DNA of 64,000 bases from Exiguobacterium qingdaonense. GTDB taxonomy: Bacteria; Bacillota; Bacilli; Exiguobacteriales; Exiguobacteriaceae. Location of the stretch: positions 248,001 through 312,000 of the forward strand of contig NZ_JACSKY010000001.1 in assembly GCF_018617855.1 (NCBI RefSeq), written 5' to 3'. The translations under genes were made by a program, and so were the position numbers. Positions within the stretch are counted from its first letter, which is position 1. Every line of letters begins with the position of its first letter. The notes below the pieces were generated by a model that was given only the letters and a program-made list of their open reading frames with translations, had not been told where the DNA came from and made no database searches. Positions 1 through 8,955 of this stretch are shown here, piece by piece.

Positions 1-1255
<1,255 letters not shown>

Positions 1256-1320
1256 AACAACACCTCACTAACTTTCTATCAAAATTTCATCATTTCATCA
1301 TTTCGAAACGCAACTTACCT

Positions 1321-1349
1321 ATCATATCACAGGCAAAATTAAGTGACCA
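1321..1349 (-). promoter_or_regulatory. Putative sigma-A promoter of der
   Basis: On the minus strand a -35 TGGTCA (1344-1349) and a -10 TATGAT (1321-1326) are separated by 17 bases, with TGA just before the -10 giving an extended -10 element. Transcription would start about 60 bases before der. It lies just downstream of the rpsA terminator, so der probably has its own transcript. Inferred by eye. Confidence 0.55.
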
Positions 1350-1352
1350 TAC

Positions 1353-1382
1353 AAAAAGAAGCGGGAGCATGACTCCCGCTTG
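1353..1382 (-). terminator. Rho-independent terminator after rpsA
   Basis: Minus-strand hairpin with 8-bp stem AGCGGGAG / CTCCCGCT (arms 1373-1380 and 1360-1367), a 5-base loop, and a following TTCTTTTTG tract. It lies just beyond the rpsA stop codon. Confidence 0.85.
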
Positions 1383-1392
1383 AACGATCATC

Positions 1393-2541
1393 TTATTTAG
1401 AATCGTCCGAAGAATCATCGCCTGTCAATTCAGAGACAGAGAATCCTCCTTGGTCGCTATATTCATCGAGTAGCGCCTGGTCATCATCTTGACGAGTCGG
1501 TTCAGATGATTCGAGTGCACGCATCGACAATGAGATTTTCTTATCGTCGAGATGAACATCTAACACTTTTACTTTCACTTCTTGCCCTTCCGTCAACACT
1601 TCAGACGGCGTTGCGATGTGACGGTTCGCAATTTGTGAAATATGAAGGAGCCCTTCGACTTGTGGAGCGACTTCAACGAACGCACCGAACGTCACGAGAC
1701 GCTTGACCGTTCCTTCGATGACATCGCCAGGTTGAATGTTCCCTTCGATCGTCTCCCACGGACCTGGTTGCGTTTCTTTGATGGAAAGCTTCACTTTTTC
1801 ATTGTCTAAGTCGAGCCCGAGTACTTTCACTTTGACACGGTCGCCTTCCGTTACGACGTCGCTCGGTTTCTCGACACGGCTATGTGCCATTTCTGAGATG
1901 TGAACGAGGCCGTCCACGCCACCGATATCGACGAACGCACCGAAGTCCGTTAACCGTTGAACCGTCCCCTCGATCACTTGACCGACTTCGAGTGATTCAA
2001 GTGTCTCTGATTTCTTCGCGCTCATCTCTGCTTCGACAACTGCTTTATGTGACAAGATGACGCGATTTTTTTCGCGATCGATCTCGACGACTTTTACGGT
2101 AATTGGGTTGTTCAAGTATGACGAGAAGTCCTCGACGAAGTGACTTTCGACTAGGGAAGCTGGGATAAACCCACGGATTCCAATATCGACGACGAGGCCA
2201 CCTTTGACCTTGTCTTTCACCATCACTTCAAACACTTCGCCCGATTCGAATTTTTCAACAATGCGATCCCATGCTGCTTCAGCATCGACATCTTTTTTCG
2301 AAACGACCACTTCTTCGTCCGTGACCTTTTTCACTTTGACACGGATCTCGTCGTTCACTTGGAGTGATTCGTTTAAATCGTCTAGATGCATGCTTGATAC
2401 TTCGCTAATTGGCAAAATCGCTTCGGTCTTATAACCGATATCGATCAGCGCTTGCTTATCCTCGATTTTGACGACAGTTCCGGTCACAATCTGACCACGA
2501 TTCATTTCAAAATCAGGCATATCTTTCATTTCTTCGACCAT
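1393..2541 (-). CDS. rpsA: S1 RNA-binding domain protein, 30S ribosomal protein S1 homologue (YpfD type)
   Basis: RNA-binding protein of 382 residues made of four S1 (OB-fold) repeats at roughly residues 15-85, 100-170, 185-255 and 272-342. The last two repeats carry the clearest S1 signatures (EGTVQRLTDFGAFVDIGGVDG and a matching copy with GLLHISQI). The C-terminus is acidic and serine-rich. Firmicute S1 homologues have four repeats, not the six of E. coli, and their association with the ribosome is weaker, so the exact role in translation is uncertain. It follows cmk and plsC, the usual neighbourhood. The first codons MVEEMKD lie 8 bases after a GAGGGGG-type ribosome-binding site. Confidence 0.93.
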   Translation of the reverse strand: MVEEMKDMPDFEMNRGQIVTGTVVKIEDKQALIDIGYKTEAILPISEVSSMHLDDLNESLQVNDEIRVKVKKVTDEEVVVSKKDVDAEAAWDRIVEKFESGEVFEVMVKDKVKGGLVVDIGIRGFIPASLVESHFVEDFSSYLNNPITVKVVEIDREKNRVILSHKAVVEAEMSAKKSETLESLEVGQVIEGTVQRLTDFGAFVDIGGVDGLVHISEMAHSRVEKPSDVVTEGDRVKVKVLGLDLDNEKVKLSIKETQPGPWETIEGNIQPGDVIEGTVKRLVTFGAFVEVAPQVEGLLHISQIANRHIATPSEVLTEGQEVKVKVLDVHLDDKKISLSMRALESSEPTRQDDDQALLDEYSDQGGFSVSELTGDDSSDDSK

Positions 2542-2576
2542 TCCAACACTACCCCCTCACGATGAGTACAAAAAGG

Positions 2577-2592
2577 AGCGCCAACAGGCGCT
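2577..2592 (-). terminator. GC-rich hairpin with U-tract in the plsC-rpsA gap
   Basis: On the minus strand AGCGCC-TGTT-GGCGCT is followed by CCTTTTTG. It is either the terminator of plsC or an attenuator in the rpsA leader, because it lies only 36-51 bases before the rpsA start. A perfect TTGACA (2629-2634) and a TATACT (2600-2605) lie just upstream, but 23 bases apart, which is too far for a standard sigma-A promoter. Confidence 0.6.
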
Positions 2593-2696
2593 TACACCTA
2601 GTATAAATCTCTTATAATTCCGAGAATTTGTCAAGGCGTTATGAAGATTGTACCTCTATCGTAAGATGTTTAAACCTCATTTTCACGATCCGTCAC

Positions 2697-3320
2697 TCAC
2701 TTTGTAAACGAATGTTGTAAATAGAGGTCAGCAATCGTTTCCATAATCAAGTCAGCCGCTTCTTGTGCACTTGCTTTACGTTCCTTTAACGCGGTCAAGT
2801 CGATCGGCTGACCGATGACAACCCGGAGTTTTGCACGGAACTTATATCGACCGATGATGGCGATCGGCAGGACGTGGGCATCGGACCGCATCGCAAAGAA
2901 GCCGACACCAGCTTGTGCTTTTCCGAGTGTCCCGTCTTTTGAGCGCGTGCCTTCAGGGAATATAGAGACGACCTCGTTTTCTTTCATCTTTTGAAGGACG
3001 ACACGAAGTGCCTGACGGTCACCTTCTCCACGAGAGACGGGAATTTGACCTGCCCGATTTAAAATATGTTTCAACACAGGGACGCTAAACAGTTCCTTTT
3101 TCGCAAAAAAGCGAAGAGGACGTTCTTTTGGGATCGCGCATGCGAGGAGCACCGGGTCCCAGTTCGACTGGTGATTCGAACAGACGAGAATCGACCCGTC
3201 CATCGGGACATGCTCGCGTCCGATGAACTCGACTCGAAACGAAGCCCGTTGAATGACATTCACGACGCCCCTCGCTAGCCGATACATGCCGAAAGGCCCG
3301 TTGTTCAATGGCTTGCTCAT
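2697..3320 (-). CDS. plsC: 1-acyl-sn-glycerol-3-phosphate acyltransferase (PlsC)
   Basis: Acylates lysophosphatidic acid to phosphatidic acid at the cytoplasmic membrane, the second acylation in phospholipid synthesis. The 207-residue protein has the catalytic HX4D motif (NHQSNWD, about residues 50-56) and the substrate-binding FPEGTRS motif near residue 119, plus a hydrophobic N-terminal stretch. The start ATG at 3320 overlaps the cmk stop by four bases (ATGA), which implies translational coupling in a cmk-plsC unit. This arrangement next to cmk and rpsA is common in Firmicutes. Confidence 0.93.
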   Translation of the reverse strand: MSKPLNNGPFGMYRLARGVVNVIQRASFRVEFIGREHVPMDGSILVCSNHQSNWDPVLLACAIPKERPLRFFAKKELFSVPVLKHILNRAGQIPVSRGEGDRQALRVVLQKMKENEVVSIFPEGTRSKDGTLGKAQAGVGFFAMRSDAHVLPIAIIGRYKFRAKLRVVIGQPIDLTALKERKASAQEAADLIMETIADLYLQHSFTK

Positions 3321-3991
3321 GCGCTCACCTCACCGATCAGTCTTTCAATCGCTTGAACGACACCCTCAATGGACAACGTCGTCGTATCAAGATAATAAGC
3401 ATCCTCCGCTTGACGGAGCGGCGCGACTTCACGTTCTGAATCTCGTTTGTCACGAAGCGCAATCTCTTCTTTCAGTTGTTCATAGTCGCTCGGAATCCCT
3501 TTCGAGACATTTTCTTCGTGACGACGACGTGCACGCTCCTCGACCGAAGCGGTCATAAATACTTTTAAGTCCGCATGTGGCAATACGTGAGTTCCGATGT
3601 CACGACCGTCCATGACGACCCCGCCATCCTTGGCCAAGTCCCGTTGCAAATCCATCAAGGCATCGCGCACTTCAGGCTGACGCGCGACAAAGCTGACGTT
3701 GTTCGTCACTTCACTTGAACGAATGACAGATGTCACTTCCTCTTCACCATCAAACACGCGTTGTCCTTCTTCGGATGGAACGAGTCGAAGTGACATGCGG
3801 TCAATCATCTTCGCAAGCATGTCACCGTCTTCAAGTGCGATGCCCTCATTTAACGCACGGTAAGTGACCGCCCGATAAATCGCACCTGTATCGATATAGA
3901 CATATCCCAATTGTTTCGCCAATGACTTGGCAATCGTGCTCTTTCCGGCACCAGCCGGTCCGTCCAATGCAATTTGTAATGATTTTTTCAT
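3317..3991 (-). CDS. cmk: Cytidylate kinase
   Basis: Phosphorylates CMP and dCMP with ATP in the cytoplasm. The protein of 224 residues begins MKKSLQIALDGPAGAGKST with the P-loop at residues 11-19, followed by the NMP-binding regions (DTGAIYRAVT and DGRDIGTHVLP). The open frame extends 45 codons further upstream, but that part has no homology, no ATG/GTG/TTG with a ribosome-binding site, and runs through a hairpin. I therefore take the ATG at 3991. The only strong Shine-Dalgarno, GGAGGA at 4023-4028, is about 31 bases away in linear sequence, yet an 8-bp stem-loop fills the gap and leaves 7 unpaired bases (see that feature). The stop overlaps plsC. Confidence 0.95.
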   Translation of the reverse strand: MKKSLQIALDGPAGAGKSTIAKSLAKQLGYVYIDTGAIYRAVTYRALNEGIALEDGDMLAKMIDRMSLRLVPSEEGQRVFDGEEEVTSVIRSSEVTNNVSFVARQPEVRDALMDLQRDLAKDGGVVMDGRDIGTHVLPHADLKVFMTASVEERARRRHEENVSKGIPSDYEQLKEEIALRDKRDSEREVAPLRQAEDAYYLDTTTLSIEGVVQAIERLIGEVSA

Positions 3992-4030
3992 ACAAAACGG
4001 GTATCGAGTGTTCCCGATACCCTCCTCCTC
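3992..4030 (-). promoter_or_regulatory. Shine-Dalgarno separated from the cmk start by a stem-loop
   Basis: Minus-strand order is GGAGGA, then a perfect 8-bp stem GGGTATCG / CGATACCC (arms 4015-4022 and 3999-4006) with an 8-base loop, then GTTTTGT and the cmk ATG. Folding the stem leaves a 7-base spacing, which is optimal. Seen directly; the effect on translation is inferred. There is no U-tract, so a terminator is unlikely. Confidence 0.6.
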
Positions 4031-4065
4031 TCGGTCAATAATCCCGAGAACATCATAACAGTTTT

Positions 4066-4731
4066 TTATCTTGAAGAAAATACAGACCCTGTCCGCTTCC
4101 GTGCTTCTAGCTGCACACGGAAACAATATCGTAAAATCGTCTCCTGGTCACGAGGGGTCAAATCTTCAAAGGCCAAAGAAAGTTCTTGCTTCACTTCTTG
4201 CTCGTGTACCCGCACAAGGCGACTCTTCACTCGGAACAGCTGAGGTGTGCCATGTTCGTCTTCAATTCGAAAGACGACGATGAGCGACTCATCGACATCG
4301 ACCGGCGCACGGTTGGCGATGATTTTCATCCCACCGGCGGAAACGTCGAGCGACATCGTCTCGAACGACTCAAAGCTTTCCCCATCGGCGGCAAGCACCG
4401 TTACGTCAATCATTTCAGGTACACGCAAGTATTCACGTCGTTGAATTCGTTTGATTTTTTTCTCGTCCGGCATCTTGAAGGCGTAGCGAAGCGTCAACTG
4501 TGCATCGCTCATTCGTTTTACGACTTTTGTGTCGAATGCATACAGTTGATTTTCACCTTGAAAGAAATAGACTCGCATCTCCTCTTCTTCATGTAAAAAA
4601 AATGTTTTTAGCGTCGCCATATCACTCGGTGACTCAATCCATACGACCTGGCCGGTAATACCCGCAATCTTCGTCTTTCCTTCTTTGCGTCCTTCCACTT
4701 CGATTCTTAATTCTTGACCTTCTTTTAACAT
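4066..4731 (-). CDS. ypfA: PilZ-domain flagellar brake protein (YpfA/DgrA/MotI type)
   Basis: Cytoplasmic c-di-GMP receptor. The 221-residue protein has an N-terminal YcgR-like domain (about residues 1-90) and a C-terminal PilZ domain with both binding motifs intact: RRxxxR at residues 98-103 and DxSxxG at 129-134 (DVSAGG). In B. subtilis the homologue at the same locus slows motility by acting on the flagellar stator protein MotA when c-di-GMP is high. This genome carries a full flagellar operon at the other end of the window, which fits. The start ATG at 4731 follows AAGGGGAAG. It sits between prsW and cmk, where spore-formers also keep ypeB and sleB; those are absent here. Confidence 0.9.
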   Translation of the reverse strand: MLKEGQELRIEVEGRKEGKTKIAGITGQVVWIESPSDMATLKTFFLHEEEEMRVYFFQGENQLYAFDTKVVKRMSDAQLTLRYAFKMPDEKKIKRIQRREYLRVPEMIDVTVLAADGESFESFETMSLDVSAGGMKIIANRAPVDVDESLIVVFRIEDEHGTPQLFRVKSRLVRVHEQEVKQELSLAFEDLTPRDQETILRYCFRVQLEARKRTGSVFSSR

Positions 4732-4746
4732 ACGTTTTCTTCCCCT

Positions 4747-5403
4747 TTATTTAAATTGACGGCGGTTAGACAGGTTGGCTGCTCGTACGAGCAGGAATGC
4801 CACCATCCATAAAATGACGATATAAAGAACGGCAGGTAGCTTGTGGTCCGGCTCGAGAATCAAGATCAAATCGAACGTGCCGTGAATGACCGTCGCGGAA
4901 AAGACCGCCATGAAGAGCCAAATCCGTTCTCGCGCCGAATGTTTCGCTCTCCCTAAACAATAACCCATCACGACTGCGAACAAGGCATGTCCACTTACCG
5001 GCAGGATTGCTCGCCAAATCGCAATCTCTAGTGAATCGTACACCCATAAGTATAAAAAATTCTCTAACGTCGCAAAGCCTAATGAGCAGGCTACCGCATA
5101 GAGAATCCCGTCGTAGTAATCATCAAAGACTTTATGTATATATATTGTATAATAAATCATAAACCACTTGAAAAATTCTTCAAGCAAGGCAGTAGCGACA
5201 TACGCTTGCCAAAACGGTCCGGTAAGCACCCCTTCTTCGACGAATGCATATTGGATAAACATAATCGGGAACACAAGAACGGCCCCGGCTACGAAAGAAC
5301 GAATCACATATCCGAGCGGTTCCGCCTCTAGCTCATGGCGAAGATAGAAATAGGAAAGAAGGGCGAGCCCAGGTGCAACCGCAGACAAGGCGATTGCGAT
5401 CAT
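4747..5403 (-). CDS. prsW: PrsW-family intramembrane metalloprotease
   Basis: Membrane protein of 218 residues with about seven to eight hydrophobic segments. In B. subtilis PrsW cuts the anti-sigma factor RsiW at site 1 to release sigma-W; in this organism the substrate is unknown. The conserved glutamate pair and following lysine are visible (LLEEFFKW, E75-E76 and K79), as are the downstream GFATLEN and SGHALFAVVMG motifs. I chose the ATG at 5403 because GGAGAG lies 6 bases before it and the protein starts with the first membrane segment. An upstream start at 5436 adds 11 charged residues without support. Rather short gap to ypfA suggests co-transcription. Confidence 0.9.
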   Translation of the reverse strand: MIAIALSAVAPGLALLSYFYLRHELEAEPLGYVIRSFVAGAVLVFPIMFIQYAFVEEGVLTGPFWQAYVATALLEEFFKWFMIYYTIYIHKVFDDYYDGILYAVACSLGFATLENFLYLWVYDSLEIAIWRAILPVSGHALFAVVMGYCLGRAKHSARERIWLFMAVFSATVIHGTFDLILILEPDHKLPAVLYIVILWMVAFLLVRAANLSNRRQFK

Positions 5404-5444
5404 GATGCATCTCTCCTTTCTCTCATTAGCATACACTGAAATGC

Positions 5445-5474
5445 TTGAAAGAAAAAGTGCGTAAAGCCTAGAAA
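5445..5474 (+). promoter_or_regulatory. Putative sigma-A promoter of ansA
   Basis: TTGAAA (5445-5450) and TAGAAA (5469-5474) separated by 18 bases, in the divergent gap between prsW and ansA. The -10 matches the consensus at four positions only, so this is a moderate call. Confidence 0.4.
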
Positions 5475-5510
5475 ATGGAAAAAACGATAAAAATAATCAG
5501 GAGGTCATCC

Positions 5511-6482
5511 ATGAATCATTTATTATTAATCCACACCGGTGGAACGATTGCCATGTCTCAATCGGGGGCGGGCCACGTCGCACCGAGTGACGTCAATCCA
5601 ATCGATGCCACATTGCCGAAGGCGACGGACATCGCCCAGATTACAACAAAACATTTTTCAAACATCCCGTCTCCGCATATGACCCCGGAAAAAATGCTCG
5701 AGTTGGCGCAGTTCATCCAACAAGAATTGACACAGGCCACATACGACGGGATTGTCATCACACATGGCACCGATACGCTTGAAGAGACCGCCTATTTTTT
5801 ACAAATCACACTCGGGGCACCTGTCCCAATCGTATTGACTGGGGCGATGCGCTCTTCAAACGAAGTCGGTTCCGATGGCGAGTTCAACCTGATCACGGCA
5901 CTGCGTGTCGCCAAGAGTGAGGTCGCTCGCGGAAAAGGGGTGCTCGTCGTATTCAATGGGGAAATCCATTCAGCGTTCAACGTCACAAAAACACATACGT
6001 CATCAGTCGACACATTTAAATCCGTCCATTTCGGAAATGTGGGTATGGTCACAAAGGACCACGTACTCATATATAGTCAACCATCGACTAGACAGCCTAA
6101 AATGATTCCCTCTATCACAAAGCGTGTAGCCGTCTTGAAGGTCGTCGCGGGAATGGAGCCTGATTTACTCGAGTCCGTCGCCGCACTCGGATATGACGGA
6201 CTGATCCTTGAAGTACTAGGACAAGGGAATGTCCCACCGACGCTCCTATCAGCGCTTGAGCGTTTAGTAGAAGAAATCCCCGTCGTGATCGTCAGTCGTT
6301 GCTTCAACGGAATCGTCCAAGACGTGTACGGTTACGATGGGGGCGGGAAACAATTGAAAGAGTTAGGTGTGATTTTTTCAAACGGTTTGAATTCACAAAA
6401 AGCTCGGCTCCGGCTTCTCGTAGAACTCGAGTCCGGTTCTTCTCAATCGGTCATGGAACATAGCTTCAGTTTTCAGCAATAA
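5511..6482 (+). CDS. ansA: Type I L-asparaginase
   Basis: Hydrolyses L-asparagine to aspartate and ammonia. The protein of 323 residues has no signal peptide, so it should be the cytoplasmic type I enzyme. Both catalytic threonine motifs are present: TGGTIAM at the N-terminus (residues 9-15) and THGTDTLEET near residue 84. The ATG at 5511 has AGGAGG 6-7 bases upstream; the in-frame ATG at 5475 lacks such a site and falls on the promoter -10. It is followed 51 bases later by ypdA on the same strand. Together with gudB downstream it gives the cell a route from asparagine and glutamate to ammonia and central carbon. Confidence 0.94.
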   Translation: MNHLLLIHTGGTIAMSQSGAGHVAPSDVNPIDATLPKATDIAQITTKHFSNIPSPHMTPEKMLELAQFIQQELTQATYDGIVITHGTDTLEETAYFLQITLGAPVPIVLTGAMRSSNEVGSDGEFNLITALRVAKSEVARGKGVLVVFNGEIHSAFNVTKTHTSSVDTFKSVHFGNVGMVTKDHVLIYSQPSTRQPKMIPSITKRVAVLKVVAGMEPDLLESVAALGYDGLILEVLGQGNVPPTLLSALERLVEEIPVVIVSRCFNGIVQDVYGYDGGGKQLKELGVIFSNGLNSQKARLRLLVELESGSSQSVMEHSFSFQQ

Positions 6483-6533
6483 GCTTGCGCAACCGCATCT
6501 CCTTCCCTACAATGAGCAAAGAGGTGATTTATT

Positions 6534-7514
6534 GTGACGAAACAAGCGATTATTGTTGGCGCAGGCCCTTGTGGCCTTTCGGCGGCAATCGAGTTAGAAA
6601 AAATCGGTGTCTCATGTACCGTGATCGAACGCGGAAACATCGTCGATGCGATCTATCGATATCCGACCCACCAAACGTTCTTCTCTTCCGCTAGCCTACT
6701 CGAAATCGGAGACGTTCCGTTTATTTGTAAAGATTTGAAACCACGACGGCAGGATGCCCTCGTCTACTATCGGGAAGTCGTGACGCGGACCGGTCTAAAC
6801 GTCCAGCCGTTCGAAACGGTCGAATCCGTTGAAAAAGTCAACGACCGATTCGTCGTGACATCTAGACATGAAAAACGTGGCGTGACGGTTCGTGACGCGG
6901 ACTATGTGATTTTAGCGACAGGATATTATGGACGCCCCCGTATGCTCGACGTTCCCGGTGAGACGCTTCCACACGTCCATCACTACTTTAACGAGGCGCA
7001 TCCATTTTACCGGCAACACGTCACGATCATTGGGGGAAAAAACTCCGCAGTCGACGCAGCGATTGAACTCGAGAAGGCCGGCGCATATGTGACGGTACTC
7101 TACCGAGGGGATGCGTATAGCCCATCCGTCAAACCGTGGGTACTCCCAAACTTCGACTCACTCGTCCGTCATGAAAAAGTCCGGATGGAGTTTGAGTCGA
7201 CGATCGAGCGAATCACCGAAGACGGTGTCTACTATCGTCAGCATGGTGAAGAGAAGCATGTATATGCGGATCACGTGTTCGCCATGACCGGATATCAGCC
7301 AGATCATCATCTTTTCAAAGACGCCGGTATATCAATCGATGAAGCGACTGGTGTCCCGACGTATGATGAAGAAACGTTTGAAACGAATGTCGAGCATTTG
7401 TTCATCGCCGGGGTCGTGGCAGCCGGAAACGATGCGAATAAAATTTTCATCGAAAATGGTCGGTTCCACGGTAAGGCGATCGCACATACGATTGCCAACC
7501 GAATCAACGTCTAA
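6534..7514 (+). CDS. ypdA: YpdA-family bacillithiol disulfide reductase
   Basis: FAD- and NADPH-dependent oxidoreductase of 326 residues, thought from work in Staphylococcus and Bacillus to reduce bacillithiol disulfide. The FAD-binding GAGPCG motif is at residues 9-14 and the NADPH-binding GGKNSAVDAA lies near residue 163. No CxxC redox pair of thioredoxin reductase is seen, which is typical for YpdA. The start is GTG at 6534, preceded by GAGGTG. A strong bidirectional terminator follows at once and separates it from the convergent gudB. The ypdA-gudB neighbourhood is shared with B. subtilis. Confidence 0.92.
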   Translation: MTKQAIIVGAGPCGLSAAIELEKIGVSCTVIERGNIVDAIYRYPTHQTFFSSASLLEIGDVPFICKDLKPRRQDALVYYREVVTRTGLNVQPFETVESVEKVNDRFVVTSRHEKRGVTVRDADYVILATGYYGRPRMLDVPGETLPHVHHYFNEAHPFYRQHVTIIGGKNSAVDAAIELEKAGAYVTVLYRGDAYSPSVKPWVLPNFDSLVRHEKVRMEFESTIERITEDGVYYRQHGEEKHVYADHVFAMTGYQPDHHLFKDAGISIDEATGVPTYDEETFETNVEHLFIAGVVAAGNDANKIFIENGRFHGKAIAHTIANRINV

Positions 7515-7551
7515 AAAAAGTTCGGTCAACGCGAGTTGACCGAACTTTTTT
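7514..7551. terminator. Bidirectional terminator between ypdA and gudB
   Basis: A perfect stem GTTCGGTCAAC / GTTGACCGAAC with a GCGA loop, flanked by an A-run on the left and a T-run on the right. It can end transcription from both convergent genes. Confidence 0.93.
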
Positions 7552-8818
7552 ATACCCAGCCGCGGAAACGTGATGCTTCCGCCATCTTCCGTACACCGAC
7601 CATATAGGCGGCGAGACGCATGTCGACTTTTCGGGCTGATGATGTGTTGTAGACTGTGTTGAACGAGTGAACGAGAACTTTTTCGAGTTTTTCTTCGACT
7701 TCCTCTTCCGTCCAATAGTATCCTTGATTGTTTTGTACCCATTCGAAGTATGAAACCGTGACACCACCACTCGATGCCAACACGTCCGGAACGAGGAGGA
7801 TCCCACGCTCTGTCAAGATTTTCGTCGCTTCGTTCGTTGTCGGACCGTTCGCCGCCTCGACGACGATGGACGCTTTGATGGCATCCGCGTTCTCTTCCGT
7901 GATTTGGTTCTCAATCGCAGCAGGAACGAGAATATCACAGTCAAGCTCTAACATCTCTTTATTCGAGATGGTATTTTTGAACAATGTTGAAATCGTACCG
8001 AACGAGTCGCGACGATCCAACAAATACGGAATGTCGAGCCCGTTCTCGTCATGAATGGCACCGTAAGCGTCACTGACCGCTATCACTTTTGCTCCAGCAT
8101 CATACATGAATTTCGACAGGAAACTACCCGCGTTCCCGAACCCTTGGACGACGACCCGCGCCCCTTTGAGTTCGATGCCACGGCGAAGCGCCGCTTCCCG
8201 AATCATGATCGCCACACCTTTCGCTGTCGCCGTCTCACGACCGTGCGACCCTCCAAGAACAAGTGGTTTACCGGTAATAAACCCAGGTGAGTTAAATTCG
8301 TCAATCCGGCTATACTCATCCATCATCCAGGCCATGATCTGTGAGTTCGTGAACACGTCAGGTGCCGGAATATCCTTCGTCGGGCCAACGATCTGACTGA
8401 TGGCACGAACATATCCGCGGCTCAAGCGCTCGATTTCGCGGAAGCTCATTTCACGAGGGTCACAGACGATCCCACCTTTACCTCCACCGTAAGGTAAGTC
8501 GACAATCCCGGCTTTCAAGCTCATCCATACGGACAGTGCCTTCACTTCTACTTCCGTTACGCTCGGGTGGAACCGAATTCCCCCTTTAGTCGGTCCAACG
8601 GCATCATTATGTTGAGCACGATAGCCTGTGAAGATTTTCGTTGAGCCATCGTCCATGCGAACAGGGATCCGAACGGTCAGCATGCGAAGCGGTTCTTTTA
8701 ACAACTCGTACATCTCGTCTGGATAGCCGAGTTTATCTAAAGCTTCGTGAATCACTTCTTGTGTCGATTCCAAGATGTTTTTTCGTTTTTGATGACCTTT
8801 TTCTTGATCCGTAATCAT
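7550..8818 (-). CDS. gudB: NAD-dependent glutamate dehydrogenase (GudB/RocG family)
   Basis: Oxidatively deaminates glutamate to 2-oxoglutarate and ammonia. The length of 422 residues is normal. The substrate-lysine region (KAGIVDLPYGGGKGGI, about residues 100-115), the catalytic PAPDVFTNSQIMAWMMDEY region and the dinucleotide-binding GFGNAGSF motif are intact. It lacks any sign of the internal duplication that inactivates gudB in laboratory B. subtilis 168. The ATG at 8818 is preceded by GGGGAGGAAAC. A cre box and a sigma-A promoter lie upstream, so glucose control by CcpA is likely. Whether it is the rocG or gudB orthologue cannot be settled by sequence alone; position beside ypdA favours gudB. 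Confidence 0.95.
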   Translation of the reverse strand: MITDQEKGHQKRKNILESTQEVIHEALDKLGYPDEMYELLKEPLRMLTVRIPVRMDDGSTKIFTGYRAQHNDAVGPTKGGIRFHPSVTEVEVKALSVWMSLKAGIVDLPYGGGKGGIVCDPREMSFREIERLSRGYVRAISQIVGPTKDIPAPDVFTNSQIMAWMMDEYSRIDEFNSPGFITGKPLVLGGSHGRETATAKGVAIMIREAALRRGIELKGARVVVQGFGNAGSFLSKFMYDAGAKVIAVSDAYGAIHDENGLDIPYLLDRRDSFGTISTLFKNTISNKEMLELDCDILVPAAIENQITEENADAIKASIVVEAANGPTTNEATKILTERGILLVPDVLASSGGVTVSYFEWVQNNQGYYWTEEEVEEKLEKVLVHSFNTVYNTSSARKVDMRLAAYMVGVRKMAEASRFRGWV

Positions 8819-8879
8819 GAAGGTTTCCTCCCCTAAATTGTCGATTCTCCCCCAAGAATCAACCTCGTATTCGTTTAAA

Positions 8880-8908
8880 AGTATAGCCGATACACGCTCA
8901 ATTTGAAA
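8880..8908 (-). promoter_or_regulatory. Putative sigma-A promoter of gudB
   Basis: On the minus strand TTTCAA (8903-8908) and TATACT (8880-8885) are 17 bases apart. The leader that follows contains a 6-bp inverted repeat GATTCT / AGAATC at 8843-8860, close to the Shine-Dalgarno. Confidence 0.5.
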
Positions 8909-8925
8909 GGGTTTTAGAAAAATAA

Positions 8926-8939
8926 TGAAAGCGTTTTCT
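8926..8939. promoter_or_regulatory. cre (CcpA) site upstream of gudB
   Basis: TGAAAGCGTTTTCT matches the catabolite-response consensus TGWAANCGNTNWCA at 13 of 14 positions. It lies about 20 bases upstream of the putative gudB -35, in the gap after ddl. CcpA control of glutamate dehydrogenase is known in B. subtilis (rocG). Confidence 0.65.
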
Positions 8940-8955
8940 TCGGTAGGGCGATGAT

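Noticed and set aside
1276-1310. Short direct repeat GAAATGAT in the der leader
   Set aside because: Only about two and a half copies of an AT-rich 8-mer; likely chance and not a functional repeat array.
3992-4126. 45-codon N-terminal extension of Cmk
   Set aside because: It has no conserved sequence, overlaps the 3' end of ypfA, lacks a supported start codon, and conserved Cmk sequence begins at the ATG at 3991.
7550-8818. Possible inactive gudB allele
   Set aside because: No duplication or frame change is seen around the active-site lysine region; the protein looks intact.
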